DNA of 34,861 bases from Lachnospiraceae bacterium (lineage in GTDB: Bacteria > Bacillota > Clostridia > Lachnospirales > Lachnospiraceae): the NCBI GenBank assembly GCA_017480195.1, contig JAFVBE010000045.1:1-34861 (forward strand), read 5' to 3'. Shown here in pieces: positions 1-8,336 of the stretch (positions are counted from its first letter, which is position 1; every line of letters begins with the position of its first letter). Both the position numbers and the translations under genes were made by a program. The notes under the pieces were generated by a model that made no database searches, was not told the DNA's origin, and worked only from the letters and a program-made list of their open reading frames with translations.

Positions 1-72
1 GAAAATGAAACATTTTCGCCCCTAACCCCCGTCCCCAGAGGCACCTTTAACCCCCGTCCCCAGAGGCACTTT
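1..72. repeat. GC-rich tandem intergenic repeat (REP-like)
   Basis: Two copies of a 25-base unit (22-46 and 47-71) are built around the motif taacccccgtccccagaggc. Bases 14-36 recur exactly, in reverse complement, at 7697-7719. The block lies directly after the stop codon of lon in this AT-rich DNA. Similar GGGGACGGGGG-type intergenic repeats occur in many clostridia and can accompany REP-associated tyrosine transposases, but no such transposase is visible here. It might also affect 3' ends of lon transcripts. Confidence 0.7.
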
Positions 73-73
73 C

Positions 74-2368
74 CTACTTATTTATAATCTTTAACTTCTT
101 AAGTACATCCTCCACTTTATCTACAGGGATTATCTTAAGTGCTTCCTTAACCTCATCAGCAACATCTCTTAGGTCATCCTCGTTGTCAATCGGTATAAAT
201 ACAGTCTTTACCCCTGCACGCTGTGCCGCCATAAGCTTCTCAGGAAGTCCGCCTATCGGCTTGACATTTCCCTCGAGTGATACCTCTCCTGTCATAGCTA
301 CCGTCGGAGCAACAGGAATATCTCTTACAAGTGAGGCAAGTGCTGTCGTAAGGGTTATGCCGGCAGATGGTCCGTCCTTTGGAGTTGCGCCATCAGGTAC
401 ATGGATATGCAAGTCATTTTCTTCAAAAAGCTTCGACTTATTTGGAAACATATTCTTGACAAGACTGACTGCAATCTGTGCAGACTCTTTCATTACATCA
501 CCAAGCTGACCTGTCACGATAAGCTTGCCGCTTCCCTTTGTGAACATCGTCTCGATATAGAGTATCTCACCACCGACTGCTGTCCAAGCAAGTCCTGTAA
601 CTATACCCGATTTCTTCTGCTTGTGTATGAGTTCATGTCTCATAGGTCTTGTATCAAGAAGTTCTCTTAAATTCTCCTCTTTAACTACAAGTTTTTTATT
701 CTTTGATTTGCTCTCCTCATTGCTAACTATCTCAACCGCTGCACTCCTGCATAAGGTATCCATCCTCTTGCGGAGACCTCTGACACCGGCTTCTCTCGTA
801 TAATCTGAAATTATCTTCTTGATAATATCGTCGGACACCTCTAACTGCTTCTTAGTTATACCGACCTCTTCCATAGCCTTCGGAAGAAGATGCTTCTTCG
901 CTATCTCAAGCTTCTCTATCGGTGTATAACCCTGGAATTGTATTACCTCCATACGATTAAGCAGAGGCTCAGGTATCGTATCGACAGTATTCGCCGTACA
1001 TATGAATAATACATCTGACAAATCATACGGAACATTCAAATAATGGTCTGTAAAGCTGTGGTTCTGCTCAGGATCAAGTACCTCAAGCAAAGCACTTGCC
1101 GGGTCACCATTATAGGACTGCGACAGTTTATCAACCTCATCCAATACCATAACAGGATTAGATACCCCGCTCTTGTGGATTCCGTCTATTATTCTACCTG
1201 CCATAGCACCGATATATGTTCTTCTGTGTCCCCTGATATCAGCCTCATCACGCACACCGCCAAGACTTACCCTTACATACTTTCTGCCGAGTGCCTTAGC
1301 TATACTTTGACCTATACTGGTCTTACCTGTACCTGGAGCACCCACAAATAATATAATTGAGCCTGACTGCTGCTTCTTAAGGTTCATTACCGCTATCTGC
1401 TGTAATATACGCTTCTTAACCTTGGTAAGTCCGTAATGATCCTTGGATAATATCTTCTCTGCCTTATCCAACTTAATCTTCTTCATAGGCTCTTTCTTCC
1501 ACGAGAGCTCAGCCATATAATCAAGATAATCATACAGCATACCATACTCAGAGCTATTCTTGCCCTCCTGCTTGAGACGATTTAATATCTTCTCACATTC
1601 CTTGCTTGCAGTCTCATTCATGCCTGACTCTTTTAATTTTAATTCAAGCTTTCTGATATCCGATACATTTTCAGGATGCATCTCATCTAATTCGTTCTGA
1701 AGATATTCTATCTGCTTCCTGATGGCAGATTCACGGGCTATCTTTCTATAGTCCTCCTCCTGCGCATTCTGTGCATCCTGATTGACATTGCCCATCTCGA
1801 TATTCTCAATAAGCATCTTCTCTAGCATATCAAATCTCTTCTTGCGGCTGTCCTCAGCAAGTATCGCATATCTCTCACTATTTGAATTAATCAGCCACGG
1901 AGAAAATGCTGTCGCAATCTCACCAAGAGTTGACCACCTTGATGCATAGGTTCTGATGATAGGTCCCCACTGGTATTTCTGAGAGTATTCTATCAGTGAT
2001 GCCTTAACTCTGTTTATCCTTTCAACCACCGTATCCTCGTCCAAATCCTCTATATCAGGTCGTTTGGATATGGATAAATCTATAGAGTGATCTCTGAATA
2101 TCACTATCTCCTCAAGGTTGACACGATTCCTCGTATGTATCAGAAAATATCCATTGTCATCAACCTCAGTGATAATACCCGACAAGCCTATCGGATAAAA
2201 GCTCTCGCTTGTATATTCCTCCTTGGAAAGATGCTCCTTTGCAAACATAAGTATAACCTTGTCATCCACAGCCGGAGCCTTGCCTGTCATAAGCTGATAA
2301 TAATCAGACTTCACATATAGATTAGCATCAGGCACAGCCATAATATTATATATAGGTAAATTAGCCAT
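74..2368 (-). CDS. lon: ATP-dependent protease La (Lon)
   Basis: Cytoplasmic AAA+ serine protease that unfolds and degrades damaged and regulatory proteins. The 764-residue product has an N-terminal substrate-binding region, a coiled-coil part around 190-280, and an AAA+ domain with Walker A GAPGTGKT (about 343-350) and Walker B VMVLDEVDK. The C-terminal protease domain has catalytic Ser in KDGPSAG (about 668) and Lys in GGLPEKL (about 711), so the enzyme looks intact. The open frame extends 16 codons further upstream, but AAGGAGG lies 6 bases before the ATG at 2368, which fixes this start. A promoter and a perfect CIRCE operator lie just upstream, so HrcA-type heat-shock control is likely. 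It appears monocistronic. Confidence 0.96.
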   Translation of the reverse strand: MANLPIYNIMAVPDANLYVKSDYYQLMTGKAPAVDDKVILMFAKEHLSKEEYTSESFYPIGLSGIITEVDDNGYFLIHTRNRVNLEEIVIFRDHSIDLSISKRPDIEDLDEDTVVERINRVKASLIEYSQKYQWGPIIRTYASRWSTLGEIATAFSPWLINSNSERYAILAEDSRKKRFDMLEKMLIENIEMGNVNQDAQNAQEEDYRKIARESAIRKQIEYLQNELDEMHPENVSDIRKLELKLKESGMNETASKECEKILNRLKQEGKNSSEYGMLYDYLDYMAELSWKKEPMKKIKLDKAEKILSKDHYGLTKVKKRILQQIAVMNLKKQQSGSIILFVGAPGTGKTSIGQSIAKALGRKYVRVSLGGVRDEADIRGHRRTYIGAMAGRIIDGIHKSGVSNPVMVLDEVDKLSQSYNGDPASALLEVLDPEQNHSFTDHYLNVPYDLSDVLFICTANTVDTIPEPLLNRMEVIQFQGYTPIEKLEIAKKHLLPKAMEEVGITKKQLEVSDDIIKKIISDYTREAGVRGLRKRMDTLCRSAAVEIVSNEESKSKNKKLVVKEENLRELLDTRPMRHELIHKQKKSGIVTGLAWTAVGGEILYIETMFTKGSGKLIVTGQLGDVMKESAQIAVSLVKNMFPNKSKLFEENDLHIHVPDGATPKDGPSAGITLTTALASLVRDIPVAPTVAMTGEVSLEGNVKPIGGLPEKLMAAQRAGVKTVFIPIDNEDDLRDVADEVKEALKIIPVDKVEDVLKKLKIINK

Positions 2369-2409
2369 TTTTAACCTCCTTAAAAAACATAACAACCGGA
2401 TTCCATTTA

Positions 2410-2436
2410 TTAGCACTCTTGTTTATTGAGTGCTAA
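2410..2436 (-). promoter_or_regulatory. CIRCE operator (HrcA binding site) of lon
   Basis: The sequence is a perfect TTAGCACTC, nine-base spacer, GAGTGCTAA inverted repeat, matching the canonical CIRCE element bound by the heat-shock repressor HrcA. It lies just downstream of the -10 box of the lon promoter and 41 bases before the lon start, where bound repressor would block initiation or early elongation. CIRCE usually controls groESL and dnaK operons; control of lon is less usual. Confidence 0.93.
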
Positions 2437-2443
2437 TAAGATC

Positions 2444-2472
2444 AATATAGCACTAATATAAATTATTGTCAA
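2444..2472 (-). promoter_or_regulatory. sigma-A promoter of lon
   Basis: On the minus strand a consensus TTGACA (-35, 2472-2467) is followed by a 17-base spacer and TATATT (-10, 2449-2444). Transcription would start at about 2437, at the edge of the CIRCE element. Confidence 0.85.
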
Positions 2473-2488
2473 GCATATATTATTTAAG

Positions 2489-2720
2489 CAGCACTAAGAT
2501 GGATGATATAAAGGCGCGAATAGGGTATGGAAACAATTTGCACAATTTGTGTGAAATCAGAAATGAGAATTCGCGTAGGCTCGCTCAGAAACAGACTGTT
2601 TGAGCAAAGCGAGTTGTCTGTTTCGTGCAGAGCGTAAAGAATTCGAGTTTACTGATTTAGCAAATTGATTGCATGTTGACATACCCTATTTGCGCCTTTA
2701 TATCATCCATCTTAGTGCTG
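2489..2720. repeat. 232-bp imperfect palindromic intergenic element
   Basis: Arms 2489-2529 and 2680-2720 are inverted repeats of 41 bases with one mismatch. Weaker pairing continues inward, for example caatttg and aaatcag blocks and gaattc on both sides. An inner stem of aaacagac with gtctgttt encloses a loop containing gagcaaagcgagtt. No open frame and no clear target-site duplication are seen. It could be a MITE-like element or a long RNA hairpin between lon and the exporter operon. Two other long palindromes (10854-11041 and 20274-20570) share the architecture. Confidence 0.8.
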
Positions 2721-2733
2721 TCCACATAACAAA

Positions 2734-2771
2734 GAAGGGCGCCGTATGTCGAATACATACCAGCGCCCTTC
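2734..2771 (-). terminator. terminator after the heptad-repeat protein gene
   Basis: A stem of GAAGGGCGC (2734-2742) pairs with GCGCCCTTC (2763-2771), with further pairing of gtatgt and acatac inside. On the minus strand it lies 15 bases after the stop codon and is followed by a short T-rich stretch. It is probably a rho-independent terminator for the exporter operon. Confidence 0.7.
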
Positions 2772-2786
2772 GGGGAAAGAATTTTA

Positions 2787-5384
2787 TTATTCTGTTATGC
2801 CGTTAGTTTTAATAATGAATTTGGTAATTCCTGCATCACCCTCATTTATATCGGTAAATGTCTGATACTCCGATGATGCTTCAAATACTGCCTCAAGTCT
2901 TCCTGCCAAATCCTTAAAATCTCCGTTATAAGCCTCAACAATCTTCTTGATTGCGGTCTCGTTAAATTCATTCATTCCATCGCTTAACTCATTTGCACCG
3001 TCATTAAGCTGTGATACTCCATCTGCTATCTGAACACTTCCATCTGAAAGCTTTTTGCTTCCATCTGCTAACTGTGCGCTACCTGTCGCAAGCTGAGTTG
3101 TTCCTGCTGCAAGCTGACTGCTTCCATCTGCTAATCTATTCGTTCCATCTACCAACTGTGCGCTTCCATCTGCAAGCTGTGCACTTCCTGTTGCAAGCTG
3201 ACTGCTTCCATCTGCAAGCTTGGCTGTTCCGTCTGCAAGCTGACTGCTTCCATCTGCAAGCTGATTAGCACCATTGGAAAGCTTGTTTACACCTGCCGTC
3301 AGGCTTGGCACTTTCTCATTTAATGTACTTGTTCCCTGTGCAAGAGCCTGTGTACCCGATACGAGACTATAACCGTTTTCACCTACAGCCTCAATCTGTG
3401 CAGCTATCTGCTGTTTAGCCCCCTTCGCACCTTCTACTGCTGCCTGACCTGCTGCCTGACCTGCTGCCTGAGCCGCAGCACTCTGGCAAGTCGAAGCTAC
3501 ATTTTCACCTATTGATGGCGCTTGAGCCGCTATACCATCTGTTATTTTATCAGTTGCTAAATCTGCTATTCCTGATGACAGTTCACTTGATACTTCTCCA
3601 AGTGTTGCATTTACCTCGTTTTGAATATATGTTTTAGTTTCAGCATCCATTCCTTGTAAATATGCATCAAATGATATCGGTTCTCCTCCTCCAACAATGT
3701 AATTCTTATATGTATCTGATGTCACATAAGCACTATATGCCTGTGCAGCTCCTGCATTAAATAATTTTGTACTAAGCTCTGCCATCTTATCATTTTGTGC
3801 AAGACTTGTTTGTATTTCTGATGCAACCTGTGTTTTTATTAACTGCTTTGTATTTTCATTTGTTACCTCTTTTTTAAATTCACTTACTGCTCCATTATAA
3901 ATCAAATCATATTTTTCATCAGAAAACGCCTGATTAGCTGCCTCCACAGCAACCGCACTTGCCTGTGATGCAATAGCCGACTCCTGTTCTTCCGTCATAG
4001 GTGCGTTAAGTGCAGTATCAAGTGCCGTTACTCCCTGACTTATAGACTGTGCACTCTGATTAATTGTACTAACTCCTGTAGCAAGTGAATCCGAGCTTGT
4101 TACAAGGGTATCCATTCCTGTCTTAAGTTCTCCTGCTCCCGCTGCAAGCTGGTCAGCGCCTGTCTTTAAATCATTAACTCCGGTATTAAGTGCATCTGCT
4201 CCCGTCTTTAAATCATTTGCTCCGGTATTAAGTGCATCTGCTCCTGTCTTTAAATCATTAACGCCTGAGTTAAGAGTACCGGCTCCGGCTGCAAGTGAAT
4301 CAGCACCTGTCTTTAACTGATTTGCACCTGTAACTAATTGATTTGCGCCCGACTCAAAATCACCCATATTAGCAAGAAGTGTAGCCGTTCCGTCTGCAAG
4401 CTGTGCTGAACCGTCTGCCAATGCATCTCCCGCTTCACTAATCTGACTTACCATATCATCAAGCTCTGATGTATCTATACCACCCTCTGTACTGAACTCT
4501 GACGCCGATACAACAGCAGTCATAGTCATATCAAGTGAGAAGTCAGTTACATCTGCACTTACCTCGAAATACTCAGGTAAGCTTATATCACCCAAGCTCT
4601 CCTCATCAATATCAAGACTGTCTTTAAGTCCCGGCACTGCATATCCTATAACTATTGTATTGCTGCCCTGTGGCATCGTCTTGCCGTTTGTAACCTCTAT
4701 ATTGGTTGCATTCTCATCAAGTATAAGTCCTGAGATTGCAACAAACGGTACTGATACAGCTTCTTTTTTACCGTTAACTTCCTTCTCAACAGAAGTATTA
4801 TTGGTATAGTCAAATCTTATTGTAACCTTACCGCTCTTGCCTGCCATATCGGAAGCCTTAGTCTCCTTGCCGTCTAAATAATAGGTTACATTTACGCTTA
4901 CAGGAAGCTCCTTATTAGTAGTTCCCTGATAATATATGTCATTGCCGTTTGCCTGCCATGTGATTGTATCACCGCTCTGTGAGAATGCCTCGTCGCCCTT
5001 TACATTCTCTATATCCTTAAGGTCTGTCTTATCAACTAATTCATTCTTCTTATCAGGATTTCTGAGCCACTCACTAACTACTATATTGTCTACCTTACCT
5101 GATGCATCAGCGAAAGCATAAACTGTCTCATCCTTGTAGATATCCTTCTCTGTCACACTAAGCTTTGAAGTGATATCATCAACCAATGCGTCCTTTTCCT
5201 CCGGTGTAAGTTCTTCTGCTTCATTCTCTGCAAGTATCTCCTGCTGATAATCATTGACAGAAATACTTCTGTAATTCATTCCTGCAAAGCACGAAGCTCC
5301 TAAAACCGCCATAGCTGTCACGCTGCATATCGCATATTTTCTATTCTTCTTAAAATACTCTTTTATATCTATCATAGCTATCAT
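2787..5384 (-). CDS. YhgE/Pip-like heptad-repeat (xxxLxxG) surface protein of an MMPL exporter operon
   Basis: The 865-residue protein has one N-terminal membrane segment (about 17-36) and a large extracellular part. It carries two blocks of LxxG-type heptads: an early block with units such as LKTGADALNTG and a late block with units such as LADGSSQLADG. Between them is a Gln/Ala/Ser-rich helical region of about 230 residues. These repeats are typical of YhgE/Pip-like proteins beside MMPL transporters, and the MMPL gene lies 14 bases upstream. Unlike full YhgE proteins it has no C-terminal membrane bundle. It probably acts as a periplasm-like or wall-spanning partner of the exporter. The start could be 5384 or 5375, since a GGGAAAGG site serves either. 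The repeats make the DNA recombination-prone. Confidence 0.82.
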   Translation of the reverse strand: MIAMIDIKEYFKKNRKYAICSVTAMAVLGASCFAGMNYRSISVNDYQQEILAENEAEELTPEEKDALVDDITSKLSVTEKDIYKDETVYAFADASGKVDNIVVSEWLRNPDKKNELVDKTDLKDIENVKGDEAFSQSGDTITWQANGNDIYYQGTTNKELPVSVNVTYYLDGKETKASDMAGKSGKVTIRFDYTNNTSVEKEVNGKKEAVSVPFVAISGLILDENATNIEVTNGKTMPQGSNTIVIGYAVPGLKDSLDIDEESLGDISLPEYFEVSADVTDFSLDMTMTAVVSASEFSTEGGIDTSELDDMVSQISEAGDALADGSAQLADGTATLLANMGDFESGANQLVTGANQLKTGADSLAAGAGTLNSGVNDLKTGADALNTGANDLKTGADALNTGVNDLKTGADQLAAGAGELKTGMDTLVTSSDSLATGVSTINQSAQSISQGVTALDTALNAPMTEEQESAIASQASAVAVEAANQAFSDEKYDLIYNGAVSEFKKEVTNENTKQLIKTQVASEIQTSLAQNDKMAELSTKLFNAGAAQAYSAYVTSDTYKNYIVGGGEPISFDAYLQGMDAETKTYIQNEVNATLGEVSSELSSGIADLATDKITDGIAAQAPSIGENVASTCQSAAAQAAGQAAGQAAVEGAKGAKQQIAAQIEAVGENGYSLVSGTQALAQGTSTLNEKVPSLTAGVNKLSNGANQLADGSSQLADGTAKLADGSSQLATGSAQLADGSAQLVDGTNRLADGSSQLAAGTTQLATGSAQLADGSKKLSDGSVQIADGVSQLNDGANELSDGMNEFNETAIKKIVEAYNGDFKDLAGRLEAVFEASSEYQTFTDINEGDAGITKFIIKTNGITE

Positions 5385-5398
5385 CCTTTCCCTTAATT

Positions 5399-7513
5399 TT
5401 AACCCTGTAACTGCTCGTTATATGCTTCCTGCTTTTTCTCCTTCGGAGGCTTGAAGCCGACACTTGTGTTAATTATAATCTTATCAAATATCATAAACAT
5501 CGACGGAAGTACAAGTATAACAACTATCATACTTATGAGTGCTCCTCTTGCCATCAGTGTACATAGTGAACTAATCATATCAATATTGGAATATAAACCA
5601 ACACCAAAGGTCGCTGCGAAGAAGCTGAATCCACTTACAAGTATTGACTGCACCGAGGACTGCATGCCCTCTATGATTGCCTGTTTCTTGTCAAGTCCGT
5701 GATTTCTTCCACGCTTGTATTTGTTCGTCATAAGGATTGCATAGTCAACCGTCGCACCAAGCTGTATGGTTCCTATAACTATCGAAGCAATGAACGGAAG
5801 AACTGTGCCTGTGTAAGCCGGTATACCCATATTTATAAATATCGCAAATTCAATAACCGCAACCAGTATAACCGGAAGTGATATTGATTTGAATACGAAT
5901 ACTATAATCAGGAATATGACTCCTATTGATACGGCACTTACCGTCTTAAAGTCCTTATCGGTTATCTCTATAAGGTCCTTGGTACATGGCGCCTCACCAA
6001 TCAGCATTCCGCTTTCGTCGTAAGACTTAACTATGTTCTTGATTGTCTCACACTGCTCATTTACCTCATCAGTAGCAACTGCATACTCTGACATAACAAG
6101 GAGTAATTTATAATTCTCATTCTCAAGATTTGAAACCAATTCTTCCGGAAGTAATGCCTTCGGTATGGTTCCACCGAGCATACTGTCAAGTCCTACCACA
6201 CTCTTAACACCATCCACAGCCTTTATCTCATCTGTCATCTTTATGACTTCCTTGCTGCTTGTGCTGCTGTCAAGAAGTATCATATGGGTTGCGCCCATTT
6301 CGAATTCTTCGTTAAGCTTATCATTTGCGATACTGCTCTGTAGGTCTCTCGGAAGAGTACCGGCAAGGTCATAATAGACATCCGTATGTGTATAACCGTA
6401 TATCGCCGGTATAAGGATTATTACAAATAACACTATAAATATATAAAAATGATTTACCACCCATGAGGATATTCTGCTTATATCAGGCAGAAGCACCTTG
6501 TGCTTGGTCTTCTCTATCGCCTTGTCAAATATAAGTATCATGGAAGGAAGAACTGTTACACAGGCGATAACTCCGAATATAACGCCCTTCGCCATGACAA
6601 TACCCAAGTCAAGACCGAGTGTGAAGCTCATAAAGCATAGTGCTATGAAACCTGCTACCGTCGTGATTGAACTTCCTACTACGGAAGATATAGTATTGGA
6701 TATGGCGTGTGCCATCGCTCTGTTCTTATCTCCCGGATATACCTCCTGCTTCTCCTCGTAGCTGTGCCACAGGAAGATTGAATAATCCATCGTAACGCCC
6801 AACTGAAGTACCGCTGCAAGTGCCTGTGTTACATATGATATCTCGCCCTGTATTACATTTGTACCAAGGTTATAAATTATAGCCATTCCTATACTAAGCA
6901 GGAAGAACAATGGTACAAGGAATGAGTCCATTGATATAGCCAAAACTACTACGGCAAGCACAACTGCTATAAGTACATATATAGGAGTTTCTTTATCAGA
7001 GAGCTCCTTAGTATCAGTTATAACTGCGGACATACCTGAGAGGTAGCTCTGCTTGCTTATGATGCTTCTTAGCTCATCAATCGCTTCCATCGTATCATCA
7101 TCTGATATTGATGTAGGATAAAGTACAAACAAAAGTGTTGAATCTGTATCCTCATTTAAAAATATCTCTTTGATATTATCCGGCAGCATTTCTTTTGGTA
7201 TTGATAAATCGACTAATGAGTCATACCAGAGAACCGCCTTTACATTTGGTACCGCTTCCATCTCTTTACGCATCTTAGATATATCCTTGTCGGACATTCC
7301 TTCGACGACGCACATGGAAAATGCTCCGGTGCCGAATTCATCTACCATAATATCCTGACCTTTCATTGTTTCAATGTCCTTTGGAAGATATGTAAGGATA
7401 TCATAGTTTACTCTTGTGCTGAAATAACCAAGAGCTGATGGGATAAGTAAAAGAATTCCTATTACAAATATTGCAATCTTATGCTTTACTACCCATTTTC
7501 CAAAATTAATCAT
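5399..7513 (-). CDS. MMPL/RND-family membrane exporter
   Basis: The product is a 704-residue proton-driven exporter of the MMPL branch of the RND superfamily, acting in the cytoplasmic membrane on lipids or amphiphilic drugs. It has the duplicated layout of a membrane helix, an extracytoplasmic porter domain and a bundle of five or more helices, repeated twice. The proton-relay Asp-Tyr motifs are visible in both halves, as GVTMDY (about 239-244) and GATVDY (about 586-591). It starts at an ATG with only a weak GTGAG-type ribosome site. It lies between a TetR regulator upstream and the heptad-repeat protein downstream, a standard TetR-MMPL arrangement. The substrate cannot be read from sequence. 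Confidence 0.9.
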   Translation of the reverse strand: MINFGKWVVKHKIAIFVIGILLLIPSALGYFSTRVNYDILTYLPKDIETMKGQDIMVDEFGTGAFSMCVVEGMSDKDISKMRKEMEAVPNVKAVLWYDSLVDLSIPKEMLPDNIKEIFLNEDTDSTLLFVLYPTSISDDDTMEAIDELRSIISKQSYLSGMSAVITDTKELSDKETPIYVLIAVVLAVVVLAISMDSFLVPLFFLLSIGMAIIYNLGTNVIQGEISYVTQALAAVLQLGVTMDYSIFLWHSYEEKQEVYPGDKNRAMAHAISNTISSVVGSSITTVAGFIALCFMSFTLGLDLGIVMAKGVIFGVIACVTVLPSMILIFDKAIEKTKHKVLLPDISRISSWVVNHFYIFIVLFVIILIPAIYGYTHTDVYYDLAGTLPRDLQSSIANDKLNEEFEMGATHMILLDSSTSSKEVIKMTDEIKAVDGVKSVVGLDSMLGGTIPKALLPEELVSNLENENYKLLLVMSEYAVATDEVNEQCETIKNIVKSYDESGMLIGEAPCTKDLIEITDKDFKTVSAVSIGVIFLIIVFVFKSISLPVILVAVIEFAIFINMGIPAYTGTVLPFIASIVIGTIQLGATVDYAILMTNKYKRGRNHGLDKKQAIIEGMQSSVQSILVSGFSFFAATFGVGLYSNIDMISSLCTLMARGALISMIVVILVLPSMFMIFDKIIINTSVGFKPPKEKKQEAYNEQLQG

Positions 7514-7584
7514 CTTTTCTCACTTCTTTCCCTTTACTTTAATGTGGCAGGTTAGCTCTGCCTCATTTCGTTCTATATAATATG

Positions 7585-7619
7585 AAAAGGATTGAATAAA
7601 ATAAATATCCAATCCTTTT
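7585..7619. promoter_or_regulatory. inverted repeat between tetR and the MMPL gene
   Basis: AAAAGGATTG (7585-7594) pairs exactly with CAATCCTTTT (7610-7619) around a 15-base AT spacer, 72 bases before the MMPL start. It could be the TetR operator for the exporter or a terminator of the cls-tetR transcript. The short T run on the minus strand after the stem suits a terminator, and the position suits an operator. Confidence 0.45.
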
Positions 7620-7690
7620 TGAATGTATAATTTTAATATACACTTTAAACAATTTGTATATCAAAATTATACGTTTATTATTTTTTATAT

Positions 7691-7723
7691 GTCCCCGGGG
7701 ACGGGGGTTAGGGGCGAAATGTC
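7691..7723. repeat. second copy of the GC-rich REP-like repeat
   Basis: The element gtccccggggac followed by gggggttaggggcgaaa shares 23 exact bases (7697-7719) with the reverse complement of bases 14-36. It lies just after the 3' end of the TetR gene. Its GC content contrasts sharply with the surrounding AT-rich spacer, as expected for a dispersed intergenic repeat. Confidence 0.65.
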
Positions 7724-7741
7724 CTTGCAATCTTATGTATA

Positions 7742-8308
7742 CTATACAATATCATTAAATATATCAATAAACGAGTGATGATTTATATACTCAAATATCT
7801 CAGCAAGCTCATCCGGACTTATGGCAAAATCTCGCTTTATCCAATTGACGGCTATGTAGCATATGGTGTTGGCATAATATTCTGCCAGCATCTCTCTTGA
7901 CATCCAACTATACCGGAAATGATGTACCGGATGAAGTTTCTCAATAGTTGCCAGAAGAAGCTCCGCTACAGCATTAACGACAATATTTGAAAAGGAATTC
8001 TGTCCCTCAATCACCACTGCTCTTTTATAAAAATCCATATCATTTTTTATATTTGACAGAAGTAATGTATACGCTGCCGGTATCATATTATTGTACAAAA
8101 GCGGTCTTATCGGCTCAAGCAGTTCTGTTCTTATGATGTACTCCAACACCTCGTACTTGTCGCTGAAATGATTATAAAAGGTCGGTCTTATCACACCCGA
8201 CTTCTCCGTTATTTCCTTGACTGTTATCTTCTCTATCGGCGACTTACACAAAAGCTCCTTAAAGTTTTCTGCTATAATCTGTTTGGTATCCTTCTTTTCT
8301 TCCTTCAT
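7742..8308 (-). CDS. TetR/AcrR-family transcriptional regulator
   Basis: A DNA-binding repressor of about 188 residues. The N-terminal helix-turn-helix reads ITVKEITEKSGVIRPTFYNH followed by FSDKYEVLEYI, the TetR signature. The C-terminal all-helical ligand and dimerisation domain is not otherwise recognised. The open frame starts at 8332, but GGAGG lies inside it, 4 bases before an ATG at 8311 and 7 before the ATG at 8308, so one of those is the real start. It follows the cardiolipin synthase gene by 28 bases and precedes the MMPL exporter, which it most likely represses. Confidence 0.88.
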   Translation of the reverse strand: MKEEKKDTKQIIAENFKELLCKSPIEKITVKEITEKSGVIRPTFYNHFSDKYEVLEYIIRTELLEPIRPLLYNNMIPAAYTLLLSNIKNDMDFYKRAVVIEGQNSFSNIVVNAVAELLLATIEKLHPVHHFRYSWMSREMLAEYYANTICYIAVNWIKRDFAISPDELAEIFEYINHHSFIDIFNDIV

Positions 8309-8336
8309 CATTCCGCCTCCACTTGTATGCATTCGC

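Noticed and set aside
3000-3290. Tandem DNA repeats that look array-like, possibly CRISPR
   Set aside because: The repeats are in frame with the 865-residue protein and encode LxxG heptads; there are no unique spacers of constant length.
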